From positions 73,522 through 137,521 of the forward strand of contig CAMYOD010000037.1 of the NCBI GenBank assembly GCA_947259975.1: a stretch of 64,000 bases of DNA, read 5' to 3'. Origin of the DNA: an uncultured Gammaproteobacteria bacterium (lineage in GTDB: Bacteria; Pseudomonadota; Gammaproteobacteria; HyVt-429). The translations under genes and the position numbers were made by a program. This document shows, in pieces, positions 48,158 through 57,489 of the stretch. Within the stretch, counting starts at the first letter, position 1, and every line of letters starts with the position of its first letter. The notes beneath the pieces were generated by a model, which was not told the origin of the DNA, ran no database searches, and saw only the letters and a list, made by a program, of their open reading frames with translations.

Positions 48158-48498
48158 GTAAGCTGATTCAAGAACTCGAAGCGGAACAAATTAAAACCGC
48201 GGTACCGGACTTCGCACCCGGCGACACCGTTGCGGTGCAGGTGCGCGTCGTGGAAGGTAATCGGGAACGCCTGCAGACCTTCGAGGGCGTGGTCATCGCG
48301 AAGCGGAATCGTGGTCTTAATTCCTCGTTTACGGTTCGTAAGATGTCCTACGGCGAGGGTGTCGAACGCGTGTTTCAGACGCACAGCCCCCTGATCGCGA
48401 ACGTCACGGTCAAACGGCGCGGCGCGGTGCGTCGCGCCAAGCTGTATTATCTGCGTGGCCGGACCGGAAAGGCAGCACGTATCAAAGAAAAATTGTAA
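48154..48498 (+). CDS. rplS: 50S ribosomal protein L19
   Basis: 114 residues with the L19 family motifs [32 protein letters not shown] and [17 protein letters not shown]. Last gene of the S16 operon. A strong terminator lies 31 bp after its stop. Confidence 0.98.
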   Translation: MSKLIQELEAEQIKTAVPDFAPGDTVAVQVRVVEGNRERLQTFEGVVIAKRNRGLNSSFTVRKMSYGEGVERVFQTHSPLIANVTVKRRGAVRRAKLYYLRGRTGKAARIKEKL

Positions 48499-48508
48499 GG
48501 CGGTTTTT

Positions 48509-50296
48509 TTGTTTATACGTAACCTTAACGGGCGTCATGTTCATCATGACGCCCGTTTTTTTGTTCTTGACCGCTGGCGGGCCGTGGTTGCGGTGCTTCT
48601 GTGCTTCATTGCACCGCTCACACTGGCCGATTCCCTCGACCGCATTAACGCGCTGGTCAATGGCGGCGCGCCCAATCTGGCGTTGCAGATTCTGGCGCAA
48701 CATCAACCCGGACCGTCCGATCCCGCCGTCTGGATGCAATGGGAACGCAAGCGCATCGAACTCTATACCGCGCAAAGCGATTGGGCGGCGGTGGTGCAGC
48801 GTGTCGATGCCGTCCCGGCGTGGCTGGCGCCGGAGTTTGCGGCGGAGATGCTGGAACACGGTGCGATCGCACGGTTGGCGCAGCGTGACGGTATGGGCGC
48901 GCGCGTCTATTTGCGCAGGCTCTTATGGATACAGGGCGGGGACAACAAGGATCGCCGCCGCTGGCGGGAACTCGTCATCCGCAGTTATCTGGCGGACGAT
49001 CAGGCGGAAGATGCGAGCCGCGCGGTGCGTCGATTCATCAATGACTTTCGCCCGGATGATAACGCCTGGAGCTATCTAAATGCCCGGGTCCTGCTCGAGT
49101 CCGGCGACCCGGTGAGCGCCGCCAATGCGGTGGCCGCGCGCGGCACCCATGAAGGACGCCTCCTGCATCTGGTGGCACGGTTACGCAGCAGCGAGTTCGC
49201 GCCGGCGCGAGTCATCACCCAGGCGCGCGCATTGGCCAAGGAAGCCGGGTCGCAGCAGAAATTGCAACGTCGGATCTGGGCATTGCTGGCGGAAGCGGCG
49301 GCGCAGGCGGAGGATTTACCATTGCAAATAGACGCACTCGAGCGCGCGCTGCCGATCGACGATAAATTGTTCGAAATGTCGGCCGACACACTCTGGTCCG
49401 CGTATTTGCGAAATGCGGAAGCCATTGGCAACGCCAAACATCTGCTTATCGGCGACGACCATGCCTGGACCCTGCAGGCGGCACGTTTTACCAAGACCAC
49501 CCAAAACGCCCGCTCAATCTATGCCTTGTTGGGATTGCGGGCGAACGACCCGCAGTTGCGCGACGATGCGCATCGTAAGTTACTGGAATCCCTGCAGCAA
49601 AACGACCGCGGCGAGCTGGGTTTCCTGCTCTACGGCAAGACGCGGCAGTATCCGGATTACGGCAGTCTGCCAGTCTCGGTGCGCCACGTGCTGTCGCAAC
49701 AAGCGCTCGCCGCACAGAAAATCGAGTTGGCGGCAAGGCTGGTCGATGGCGTGGAGCAACCGCCGCTGGGGCAATCCGCCGAGGTATGGACGCTTAATCG
49801 CAGCCGGCTTGCCGTGTATACCGGCGATCACGCTCAGGCCGTGGCACTGCTGGATCAGTTACTCGGTACCGCCACGCTCGACGCGGAATTGGCCGAAAAA
49901 ATTCTCCAGGTCGCCTTCGATCTGCAGGCGGTGCAGCGTGACGAGGAGGCCTTGTTGATTTTCCAGCGCGTCAATAAGCAGGCCGAATCCGAGAAGATCA
50001 AGCGCGAAACCCTGTTCTGGATGGCCGAGAGCCACGCTGCGCTCAAGCGCTATGCGCTTGCCGCGGAGTTGTATCTGCGCTCAGCGGTCTATGGTGACGT
50101 GGACGGTTACGACCTTTGGGGTCAGACGGCGCGGTATAATGCCGCCGGGGCCCTGGCCAAGGCCGGGCTCGCGGGTGATGCGCGTGCGGTCTACGCGGCA
50201 TTGTTGCGCGTGACAGATGATCCCAAGCGGCGCGCGGTGATCCAACGGGAAATTCAACAGTCATGGCTGCTCGGTCCGAAAACTACGACGCAGTGA
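48509..50296 (+). CDS. Tetratricopeptide-like exported protein (large, start uncertain)
   Basis: A 595-residue open frame from TTG 48509, with a hydrophobic signal (RAVVAVLLCFIAPLTLADS) and an all-helical, TPR-like repeat architecture downstream. AAGGCGG at 48497 spaces well for the TTG, but a perfect terminator (48529-48562) lies inside that start region; a GTG at 48584 after the terminator gives 570 residues and starts in the signal peptide. No ATG is available. The gene overlaps ogt by 34 bp. Function unknown; outer-membrane or periplasmic assembly role is a guess. Confidence 0.7.
   Translation: MFIRNLNGRHVHHDARFFVLDRWRAVVAVLLCFIAPLTLADSLDRINALVNGGAPNLALQILAQHQPGPSDPAVWMQWERKRIELYTAQSDWAAVVQRVDAVPAWLAPEFAAEMLEHGAIARLAQRDGMGARVYLRRLLWIQGGDNKDRRRWRELVIRSYLADDQAEDASRAVRRFINDFRPDDNAWSYLNARVLLESGDPVSAANAVAARGTHEGRLLHLVARLRSSEFAPARVITQARALAKEAGSQQKLQRRIWALLAEAAAQAEDLPLQIDALERALPIDDKLFEMSADTLWSAYLRNAEAIGNAKHLLIGDDHAWTLQAARFTKTTQNARSIYALLGLRANDPQLRDDAHRKLLESLQQNDRGELGFLLYGKTRQYPDYGSLPVSVRHVLSQQALAAQKIELAARLVDGVEQPPLGQSAEVWTLNRSRLAVYTGDHAQAVALLDQLLGTATLDAELAEKILQVAFDLQAVQRDEEALLIFQRVNKQAESEKIKRETLFWMAESHAALKRYALAAELYLRSAVYGDVDGYDLWGQTARYNAAGALAKAGLAGDARAVYAALLRVTDDPKRRAVIQREIQQSWLLGPKTTTQ
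48529..48562 (+). terminator. Strong intrinsic terminator after rplS
   Basis: An 11-bp perfect stem (CGGGCGTCATG at 48529-48539 with CATGACGCCCG at 48545-48555) around a 5-base loop, followed by seven T's (48556-48562). It is the classic rho-independent form and should end the S16-L19 operon. Confidence 0.9.
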
Positions 50297-50742
50297 TGCC
50301 AGCGCCCTTCGGTGCGCTTGGCGTAGTCATGCGGGATGATCGGCTCGCGACGATCACGCTGTTGCCACGTGCCGCCGATCCGTTTACACGGCACGGCCGT
50401 GCGGTCGCCGAAGTCTGTCGTCAGATGCAGGCCTATCTCAAGGATCCGAGGTTTGAATTCGATCTGCCGTTGGCGCTCACCGGGACCGTGCACCAACGCA
50501 AGGTTTGGCGCATGTTGCGCCGCCTGACGCCGGGCAACCTGGTGACCTACGGGGACCTGGCGCGCCGCTTGCACACGAGTGCGCGGGCCGTTGGCGGCGC
50601 CTGTCGCGCAAATCCGGTGCCGCTCGTGGTGCCGTGCCACCGCGTGGTCGCCAAGTCCGGTGTCGGCGGCTTCATGGGGGCCACATCAGGCCCTGAAATG
50701 GCGATCAAACAATGGCTGCTCGACCATGAAGGGGCCCGATAA
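50263..50742 (+). CDS. ogt: Methylated-DNA--protein-cysteine methyltransferase (Ogt type)
   Basis: Direct reversal of O6-alkylguanine: 159 residues with VPLVVPCHRVV, where the Cys of PCHRV is the alkyl acceptor, and RxxW-type QRKVWRMLRRLTPGNLVTYGDLAR helix-turn-helix. The N-terminus is short, as in Ogt rather than Ada. It begins 34 bp before the TPR gene stop and is followed by xerD after an overlap. Confidence 0.9.
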   Translation: MAARSENYDAVMPAPFGALGVVMRDDRLATITLLPRAADPFTRHGRAVAEVCRQMQAYLKDPRFEFDLPLALTGTVHQRKVWRMLRRLTPGNLVTYGDLARRLHTSARAVGGACRANPVPLVVPCHRVVAKSGVGGFMGATSGPEMAIKQWLLDHEGAR

Positions 50743-51622
50743 CACACTCATCGAACGCTTCGCCGACAACCTCTGGTTGGAATCCGGCCTGAGTGACAAT
50801 ACGTTGGCCGCCTATCGTAGCGATTTACGCGGCTTCGGCGAGTGGTTGCTGCAACGGGACACGGCGTTGGCAGCGGCCGACCGCGTGCAGATACTGCAAT
50901 ATCTGACCAGCCGTGTGCAGGCCGGCGCGGAGCCCCGTACTACCGCGCGTTTACTCTCTTCGTTGCGCCGCTTCTATCGGTATCTGGTGCGGGAAAACGT
51001 GGTCGACAGCGACCCGACGGCCCTGGTGGACGCGCCCAAGCTGGGGCGTCGCCTGCCGAAAGCGCTGACCGAGGAGCAGGTGGATCGCCTCCTCGCGGCC
51101 CCCGACACTAAACGTCCGCTCGGCCAACGGGACCGCGCCATGCTCGAAACCTTATACGCAACCGGTCTGCGCGTGTCCGAACTCGTCAATCTCACCGTGC
51201 CGCAGGTCAACCTGAACGCGGGTGTGACCAAGGTTTTTGGCAAGGGCAACAAGGAGCGCCTGGTGCCGCTGGGTGACGAGGCGGTGCGTTGGTTGGAACG
51301 CTTTTTGAGTGATGGGCGGCGCCACATCCTGCGTCGACATGCGACGGACGCTCTGTTCCCCACCGCGCGCGGTGGTGCGATGACGCGACAGGCATTTTGG
51401 TACAACATCAAACGTTATGCGGTGAGCGTGGGTATTATCCAACCACTTTCACCCCACACGCTGCGGCATGCCTTCGCCACCCATCTGCTCAATCACGGCG
51501 CCGACCTGCGCACAGTACAGATGCTGCTGGGCCATGCGGATCTTTCGACGACACAGATCTATACCCACATTGCACGGGAGCGTCTGAAGAGCCTGCATGC
51601 CGAGCATCACCCCCGAGGATAG
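50726..51622 (+). CDS. xerD: Tyrosine recombinase XerD
   Basis: Site-specific recombinase resolving chromosome dimers at dif. The 298-residue protein has the SAM-like N-terminal core (TLIERFADNLWLESGLSDNTLAAY) and catalytic residues in TGLRVSELVNL (Arg), FGKGNKERLVPL (Lys), HTLRHAFATHLL (His-x-x-Arg), LGHADLSTTQIYTHI (His and Tyr). The start ATG 50726 overlaps ogt by 17 bp. It is XerD rather than XerC by the typical LSDNTLAAYRSDL N-terminus, but this should be confirmed. Confidence 0.9.
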   Translation: MKGPDNTLIERFADNLWLESGLSDNTLAAYRSDLRGFGEWLLQRDTALAAADRVQILQYLTSRVQAGAEPRTTARLLSSLRRFYRYLVRENVVDSDPTALVDAPKLGRRLPKALTEEQVDRLLAAPDTKRPLGQRDRAMLETLYATGLRVSELVNLTVPQVNLNAGVTKVFGKGNKERLVPLGDEAVRWLERFLSDGRRHILRRHATDALFPTARGGAMTRQAFWYNIKRYAVSVGIIQPLSPHTLRHAFATHLLNHGADLRTVQMLLGHADLSTTQIYTHIARERLKSLHAEHHPRG

Positions 51623-51653
51623 GGGCGGCAGGCCCATCGCGGCGACCCACGGC

Positions 51654-52508
51654 CTAGTTCAGGGCCATAGCGAGCAGACCACGGTAACGTTGCGTAAGCG
51701 GATGATCGTTACCGAGTATTTCAAAGGCCGACAGCAGGCCCTTGCGGCCCGCATCGTCGTCGAACCCCCGATCCTGTTTGACGATAGTGAGAAGATTTGC
51801 CAACGCGGACTCATGGTCGCCGTCCAGCCATTGCCGGGCACTGAGCTGATAGCGGACGGCACAGTCGTCCGGCTTCGTGGCGAGCATCGCCTCAAGTTCC
51901 GTTGTGACCGGGGCCGATGCCACGATGCGCGCAAACTTGATTTCGCCCTGGATGACCTTGATCGTATCCGAGTCCTTTGTATCTTGTGACATCCCCTTGA
52001 TGATGTCTGCGACGTCGTCAAACCGGTGCAAGCGGATGAGACGTGTTACCAGCTCAACACGGGCACGATCATTGCGCGGGTCCACCTGCAACACTTCATG
52101 CAGCTTTTCAGTCGCGACCGTGTTATCGGTCTCCAGTAACGCCGCATCGACCAGCGCGTCCGACGGGCGGGGCAGGTGACGATCGAGGAATTCGCGGATC
52201 GCGGATTCCGGCAACGCCCCCATGAATTCATCGATGACCTGGCCATTTCGAAACAACTTCACCGTCGGCAGACTGCGTACCGCGTTTTCCGCGGCCAGCG
52301 ACTGCTCCGCCTCGGTGTTGACCTTGGCCAGCTCGAAGCGGCCCGCATAGTCGGCCGCTAGTTTCGTCAGAATCGGCATCAGCTGCTGGCAAGGCCCGCA
52401 CCAGGCGGCCCAAAAGTCCACCAGCACCGGCACCTGATGGGATCGCTCCAGGACGTTGCTCGCAAAGTCAGCCAGGGTGACTTCCTTGCTGTGGGGTGAG
52501 TCGTTCAT
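51654..52508 (-). CDS. cnoX: Thioredoxin-fold co-chaperone CnoX
   Basis: A 284-residue protein with an N-terminal thioredoxin domain (active site WCGPC, Cys37 and Cys40) and a C-terminal TPR-like helical part, the CnoX (YbbN) architecture, which protects proteins from oxidation with GroEL. Unlike E. coli CnoX, whose site lacks both Cys, this one keeps CGPC, so it may have redox activity. Convergent with xerD, 31 bp between stops. Confidence 0.9.
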   Translation of the reverse strand: MNDSPHSKEVTLADFASNVLERSHQVPVLVDFWAAWCGPCQQLMPILTKLAADYAGRFELAKVNTEAEQSLAAENAVRSLPTVKLFRNGQVIDEFMGALPESAIREFLDRHLPRPSDALVDAALLETDNTVATEKLHEVLQVDPRNDRARVELVTRLIRLHRFDDVADIIKGMSQDTKDSDTIKVIQGEIKFARIVASAPVTTELEAMLATKPDDCAVRYQLSARQWLDGDHESALANLLTIVKQDRGFDDDAGRKGLLSAFEILGNDHPLTQRYRGLLAMALN

Positions 52509-52589
52509 GATCTACCTGTTACCATGCTATCTCGGTGCCCCGCAGGGCAGGCGCGGGCACTGGTTTAAGATCGAGAGGTACGCGGAAAT

Positions 52590-52664
52590 TGGCGCTCCCT
52601 AGGGGACTCGAACCCCTGTTACCGACGTGAGAGGCCGGCGTCCTAACCACTAGACGAAGGGAGC
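52590..52664 (-). tRNA. tRNA-Glu (anticodon CTC)
   Basis: The reverse complement is a 75-nt cloverleaf starting GCTCCCTTCGTCTAGTGG with encoded CCA; anticodon stem CCGGC/GTCGG (one G-U pair) and loop CTCTCAC give anticodon CTC for GAG codons. It is the second glutamate isoacceptor. It sits upstream of pcnB on the opposite strand. Confidence 0.94.
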
Positions 52665-52777
52665 GTGATGATTCGGGCAAAGACGTTTGCCGCCCGCGGC
52701 CGCGAAGGGGTGGTATTATACGCGCCCCCGATGACGACACAACTGAGGCCCGCACAACCGCGGGCGCAGATTGCGCA

Positions 52778-54088
52778 GTGAGTAATAGTAAGTCACCCAG
52801 AATCATACCGCGCTCCGAGCACCCCGTATCTCCGGCATTTATCAGCAAGAGTGCGCATGCCGTGCTCGAGGGTCTCGCGCAAGCCGGTTTCGACAGCCAG
52901 CTGGTAGGCGGGTGTGTCCGCGACCTCATGCTGGGGCGCGAACCCAAGGACTTTGATGTGGTCACCGATGCACATCCCGAGCAGGTTCGCCGGGTGTTTA
53001 ACCGCGCGCGCCTGATCGGGCGGCGATTTCGTCTCGCGCATGTGCGTTTCGGTCGCGACGTCATCGAAGTGGCGACCTACCGTGCACTGCCCGATGCGCA
53101 GTTGAGTAGCGCGAGTGAGCGCACCACCGACGCCGGCCGTCTGATTAGCGACAATGTCTACGGAACCCGCGCCGAAGATGCGTTGCGGCGGGATTTCACG
53201 GTCAACGCACTCTATCTGGATAGTCGCGACTATACGGTCATCGATCACGTCGGCGGTGTCGACGATCTTCAACAAGGTGTACTCAGGGTGATCGGCGATC
53301 CGGAAGTCCGTTTTCGGGAGGATCCGGTGCGCATGCTGCGGGCAATCCGTTTCGCGGCAAAGCTGGGCTTTCGGATAGAAGATCGGACCGCTGCGCCCAT
53401 TATCCGGCTCGCGCCGTTATTGCGGGATGTGCCGCCGGCGCGGTTATTCGACGAAGTCCTGAAGTTGTTTCATGGCGGTACTGCGCTCGAGACCTATGAA
53501 CTGCTACGAAAATATCGACTCTTCGGCGAGCTGTTTCCGTCTGCGGAAAGTAGCCTTGAGGCCGAGGCGGAAAATTTCCCGCTGACGCTGCTACCGCGAG
53601 CGCTCGCGAGTACGGATGCGCGCATTAATGCGGGTAAGCCGGTCACGCCGGCGTTTCTCTTCGCCGCCGTTTTATGGGAGCCGGTGCGTTTGGATATGCA
53701 GCGGCGGATGCAAGCCGGGGTGAGTGAAATGGCGGCGTTGGAAGAGGCGGCGGGCAAGGTGCTCGCTGACCAATTGAAGCGCATCTCGATTCCGCGCCGA
53801 TTTAGCACCGCGGTGCGCGAAATCTGGCGTCTGCAGCCGCGTCTGTTACGCCGTACGCGCAAACGCATATCCAGGGTACTCGAGCATCCGCGCTTCCGTG
53901 CGGCATACGATTTTATGTTATTGCGCGCGGAAGTTGGCGAGGCCGAGCAGGAGACGGCGGATTGGTGGACACGAATTCAGGAAGCGGATGAGCAGGAACG
54001 CGCGGCGATGGTCGCGGGTGTGACGGGGCCCGCCAAGCGGCGCCGGCGTCGGCGTCCGCGACGTCGGCGCAACCCGGGGGACGGCTAG
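52778..54088 (+). CDS. pcnB: Poly(A) polymerase
   Basis: Adds poly(A) tails that mark RNA for decay. The 436-residue nucleotidyltransferase has GGCVRDLMLGREPKDFDVVTDA (catalytic DxD), FRLAHVRFGRDVIEVATYR, RRDFTVNALYLD and DPVRMLRAIRFAAKLGF. A strongly Arg-rich C-terminal tail (PAKRRRRRRPRRRRN) suits RNA binding. The start is GTG 52778. folK follows 2 bp after its stop, and dck-panBCD come next, a conserved neighbourhood. Confidence 0.95.
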   Translation: MSNSKSPRIIPRSEHPVSPAFISKSAHAVLEGLAQAGFDSQLVGGCVRDLMLGREPKDFDVVTDAHPEQVRRVFNRARLIGRRFRLAHVRFGRDVIEVATYRALPDAQLSSASERTTDAGRLISDNVYGTRAEDALRRDFTVNALYLDSRDYTVIDHVGGVDDLQQGVLRVIGDPEVRFREDPVRMLRAIRFAAKLGFRIEDRTAAPIIRLAPLLRDVPPARLFDEVLKLFHGGTALETYELLRKYRLFGELFPSAESSLEAEAENFPLTLLPRALASTDARINAGKPVTPAFLFAAVLWEPVRLDMQRRMQAGVSEMAALEEAAGKVLADQLKRISIPRRFSTAVREIWRLQPRLLRRTRKRISRVLEHPRFRAAYDFMLLRAEVGEAEQETADWWTRIQEADEQERAAMVAGVTGPAKRRRRRRPRRRRNPGDG

Positions 54089-54090
54089 GC

Positions 54091-54588
54091 GTGCGGGAAG
54101 ATGCCTATATCGGGCTGGGCAGCAATCTGGGCGACTCCGTGGCGGAGATCAAAGCGGCGTGCCTGGCGTTGCGCGAGCTGCCGACCAGTGAATGGGTAAG
54201 CGGGTCACCACTCTATCGCACGGCGCCGATCAGCGAGGTGCCCCAAGCGGACTTTATTAACGCCGTGTGCCGGTTGCGCACCGAACTCATGCCCCGACAA
54301 TTGCTCGATGAACTGTTGGTCATCGAAATCCGACAGGGTCGCGTCCGCGGGGGAGGTAAAGACGGGCCGCGCTCACTGGATCTGGATCTGCTCTTGTACG
54401 GCGACCGGGTCGTGAGCGAGCCGGGACTGCAGATACCGCATCCGAGGCTGCATGGACGGGCGTTCGTGCTGTATCCTTTGGCGGATATTGCGCCGGAGCT
54501 GACGATTCCCGGCCACGGGCCAGTGCGGGCGTTGTTGGCGGGTTGCGCGGACCAGCGTGTCGAGCAGCTGCGCGACACGCCGTGCTGA
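54091..54588 (+). CDS. folK: 2-amino-4-hydroxy-6-hydroxymethyldihydropteridine pyrophosphokinase
   Basis: HPPK of folate synthesis, 165 residues. Motifs: YIGLGSNLGDS, SPLYRTAPI, and GKDGPRSLDLDLLLYG, followed by IPHPRLHGRAFVLYPLADIAP. Starts at GTG 54091, immediately after pcnB. Confidence 0.95.
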   Translation: MREDAYIGLGSNLGDSVAEIKAACLALRELPTSEWVSGSPLYRTAPISEVPQADFINAVCRLRTELMPRQLLDELLVIEIRQGRVRGGGKDGPRSLDLDLLLYGDRVVSEPGLQIPHPRLHGRAFVLYPLADIAPELTIPGHGPVRALLAGCADQRVEQLRDTPC

Positions 54589-54628
54589 GGGGCGGCGTCG
54601 CGATGCAAAATCTAGCTGCGGGATCAGA

Positions 54629-55309
54629 ATGTTAGAAGAAAACTTGAAACCAGGCTTGCCGCAATACCAGCCCGGATATGTGGTGGTCGAAGGCCCCATC
54701 GGCGTCGGCAAGACCAGTCTCGCCCGCCGGCTGGCCGACGCCTTTGGCTGCGAACTGATGTTGGAACGGCCGGAGGCGAACCCGTTTCTGGAGCGTTTCT
54801 ATGAGTCACCGCGTCAGTATGCGCTGCCGACACAGCTTTTCTTCCTGTTCCAGCGGGCGCGACAGCTCGAGGAGTTGAAGCAACGTGATTTCTTTCAGCC
54901 AGGACGAGTCGCGGACTTTATGCTTGAGAAAGATGCCTTGTTTGCGCGCACGGTGCTCGACGACGATGAATTACGGCTCTATGACCAGGTCTTTGCGCAA
55001 ATCAGCCCGGAGATACCGGTGCCCGACCTGGTGATCTATTTGCAGGCCCCCATCGATGTGATGGCGGATCGTATTCGGCAACGTGGCATCACCTATGAAC
55101 GTCTGATCGAGCGGGATTATCTGCAGCGACTCGCGGATGCCTATACACGGTTCTTCCACAACTATACAAAGAGCCCTCTACTAATCATCAATGCCGCCGA
55201 TATCAATTTCGTCGATAGCAATGAGGATTTCGCAGTATTGCTCGAGCATGTGCGCAAGATCCGAACGGGACGCCATTTTTTCAACCCATTAGCGGTGACA
55301 CAAGCATGA
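54629..55309 (+). CDS. Deoxynucleoside kinase
   Basis: dNK-family kinase of 226 residues, phosphorylating deoxynucleosides in salvage. P-loop VVVEGPIGVGKTSLARRLA, the ERPEANPFLERFY region, and the DLVIYLQAP and RIRQRGITYERL segments of the LID. The usual start is ATG 54629; the longer upstream frame overlaps folK. panB overlaps its stop by 4 bp (ATGA). A dck/panB linkage is frequent in related genomes. Confidence 0.9.
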   Translation: MLEENLKPGLPQYQPGYVVVEGPIGVGKTSLARRLADAFGCELMLERPEANPFLERFYESPRQYALPTQLFFLFQRARQLEELKQRDFFQPGRVADFMLEKDALFARTVLDDDELRLYDQVFAQISPEIPVPDLVIYLQAPIDVMADRIRQRGITYERLIERDYLQRLADAYTRFFHNYTKSPLLIINAADINFVDSNEDFAVLLEHVRKIRTGRHFFNPLAVTQA

Positions 55310-56109
55310 ACGCTGTTACTGTAACCGCATTGCGCGCAATGAAACGTGCTGGCAAAAAGATCGCCTGTCTGACGGCCTACGACTATAGTTTTGCGGAGAT
55401 GCTTGATCGTGTCGGCATTGATGTTGTCCTGGTGGGTGATTCATTGGGGATGGTGATTCAGGGCAATGACAGCACCCTGCCGGTGACTCTCACCGACATG
55501 GTGTACCACAGTCACTGTGTCACCCGCGGTTGTGAGCGTGCTTTAGTGGTTGTCGATCTGCCGTTTATGAGCTACCAGTTGGGCCCGGAACAGGCGCTGC
55601 AAAGTGCCGGGCGCTTGATGCAGGAAGGGGGCGCGCAAGTGGTAAAGCTGGAAGGCGGTGAGGTGATGGTCGAGACGGTTCGATTTCTCACCGCACGTGG
55701 AATTCCAGTTTGCGCGCATTTGGGTTTGACCCCGCAATCGGTGCATCGCTTCGGCGGTTACCGCGTACAGGGACGTGACGCCACGGCCGCCGCGCAAATG
55801 CGCAATGATGCACTTAGCTTGCAGGATGCCGGCGCGGACCTGCTGGTGCTGGAAGCAGTGCCCGCCGAATTGGCGGCGCAGATCACGTCGGAGCTGGAAA
55901 TCCCGACCATTGGCATCGGCGCCGGTGCGCACTGCGACGGTCAGGTGCTGGTGTTGCAGGATATGTTGGGACTCTATCCCGATCACCGGCCCAAGTTCGC
56001 CAAGGACTTCATGGCGGGTCAAGCGAGTATCGAGGCCGCGGTTCGCATGTTCGCGGATGCGGTGCGTAGCGGCGAATTTCCCGGCCCCGAACATACCTAC
56101 GACAGCTAG
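55306..56109 (+). CDS. panB: 3-methyl-2-oxobutanoate hydroxymethyltransferase
   Basis: First step of pantothenate synthesis, 267 residues. Motifs: KKIACLTAYDYSFAEMLDRVGIDVVLVGDSLGMV, the GRDATAA region, and IPTIGIGAGAHCDGQVLVLQDMLGL. It draws on ketoisovalerate from the ilv pathway at 471-1487. Overlaps dck. Confidence 0.97.
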   Translation: MNAVTVTALRAMKRAGKKIACLTAYDYSFAEMLDRVGIDVVLVGDSLGMVIQGNDSTLPVTLTDMVYHSHCVTRGCERALVVVDLPFMSYQLGPEQALQSAGRLMQEGGAQVVKLEGGEVMVETVRFLTARGIPVCAHLGLTPQSVHRFGGYRVQGRDATAAAQMRNDALSLQDAGADLLVLEAVPAELAAQITSELEIPTIGIGAGAHCDGQVLVLQDMLGLYPDHRPKFAKDFMAGQASIEAAVRMFADAVRSGEFPGPEHTYDS

Positions 56110-56196
56110 ACCACATCCGTGTACACCGGTCTGTAGGCCTGCTGGATTACTGCGCCCTGAATTCATGAGTCCCTGAAATGCTGCGAGCGATGTCCG

Positions 56197-57057
56197 TTGC
56201 AAATTAGCCAGACGATAAGCGAATTGCGCGCGCCGGCGGCCAACTGGCGACGATCCCGCATGCGTATCGTGTTTGTGCCGACCATGGGAAATCTACATGC
56301 CGGCCATATGCGTCTGGTCGAGGCGGCGCGCGAGTACGGTGATGTGGTGGTCGCCAGCATCTATGTCAATCCCATGCAGTTTGGTCCCGATGAGGATCTC
56401 GCCGCCTATCCACGCACTTTGCCGGCCGATCAGGAGAAGCTGCGCGCCGCCGGTGTCGATTTGCTGTTTCTGCCGAGTGATCGCGAGATCTATCCGCGCG
56501 GGCTCGATGCACAAACCTATGTAGACGTGCCGGTGCTGAGCGAGATCCTGTGTGGTGCCATGCGCCCGGGTCACTTTCGCGGTGTCGCTACGGTGGTCAA
56601 TCGTTTACTCAATCTGGTCTCGCCGGATGTCGCATTGTTCGGCAAGAAGGACTATCAGCAGTGGCTCGTCATCCGGCGCATGGTCGACGATCTGGGAATG
56701 CCGATTGAGATTGTCGGCGTGGATACCGTGCGCGAACCGAGTGGGCTGGCGCTGAGTTCACGAAACAGCTACCTGGTGGGGTGGGAGCAGGAGGCAGCGC
56801 CAAAGCTTTATCAAATCTTGTGTGATCTACGTACACAGCTGATTGAACGTGGTGACGCAGTAACGTCGTTAGAGGCCGATGCAATTAAAGCACTTCAAGA
56901 TGTTGGCTTCCGCGTGGATTATCTTTCCGTGCGTCGCCAGCAGGACCTGGCACTACCGCATGCAGAAGACCGCGAGCTTGTAATTCTTGTCGCGGCCTGG
57001 CTGGGAAAAGCGCGGCTTATCGATAACGTCGAGCTGAGTTTGAATCGCAAGCGCTAA
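56197..57057 (+). CDS. panC: Pantoate--beta-alanine ligase
   Basis: Joins pantoate and beta-alanine using ATP, 286 residues. HIGH-like PTMGNLHAGHMRLVEAA, CGAMRPGHFRGVATVVNRLLNLVSPDVALFGKKDYQQ and SSRNSYL. The start is TTG at 56197, 87 bp after panB, in frame with MQISQTISELR; the upstream gap has no gene. Confidence 0.95.
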   Translation: MQISQTISELRAPAANWRRSRMRIVFVPTMGNLHAGHMRLVEAAREYGDVVVASIYVNPMQFGPDEDLAAYPRTLPADQEKLRAAGVDLLFLPSDREIYPRGLDAQTYVDVPVLSEILCGAMRPGHFRGVATVVNRLLNLVSPDVALFGKKDYQQWLVIRRMVDDLGMPIEIVGVDTVREPSGLALSSRNSYLVGWEQEAAPKLYQILCDLRTQLIERGDAVTSLEADAIKALQDVGFRVDYLSVRRQQDLALPHAEDRELVILVAAWLGKARLIDNVELSLNRKR

Positions 57058-57096
57058 AGCGGGATAATAGACCTTCCCAAGTTGAGAACCCTCGTT

Positions 57097-57477
57097 ATGC
57101 AACGGACATTACTTCGCTCGAAGCTTCATCGCGTGCGCGTCACGCATTCGGAACGGGACTATGAAGGTTCCATTGCGATTGACGGCGAATTGTTGGATGC
57201 CGCCGACATTCGCGAGTATGAGCGCGTCGAGGTATACAACGTTAACAACGGGCAGCGCTTCAGTACCTACGCGATACGCGCGGAAGCAAATTCGGGAATC
57301 GTTGCCGTGATGGGGGCGGCCGCACACAAGGCCTACCCGGGTGATGTTGTGATTGTGTGTGCCTATGCGGAAATCAATGAAAAGGAACTGGCGGGATTTG
57401 AGCCATGTCTCGTGTATGTGGACGACAACAATCGTGTCCAGGCGACGCGGAGTTTCATCCCGGTTGAAGTGGCCTGA
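57097..57477 (+). CDS. panD: Aspartate 1-decarboxylase proenzyme
   Basis: Makes beta-alanine from aspartate with a pyruvoyl cofactor. The 126-residue proenzyme contains the self-cleavage site Gly24-Ser25 in DYEGSIAID and the ending [12 protein letters not shown] 57097 is the standard start ([12 protein letters not shown]); the longer frame from 57082 is unlikely. panC precedes it by 39 bp. Confidence 0.95.
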   Translation: MQRTLLRSKLHRVRVTHSERDYEGSIAIDGELLDAADIREYERVEVYNVNNGQRFSTYAIRAEANSGIVAVMGAAAHKAYPGDVVIVCAYAEINEKELAGFEPCLVYVDDNNRVQATRSFIPVEVA

Positions 57478-57489
57478 CCGGCCGCACGT

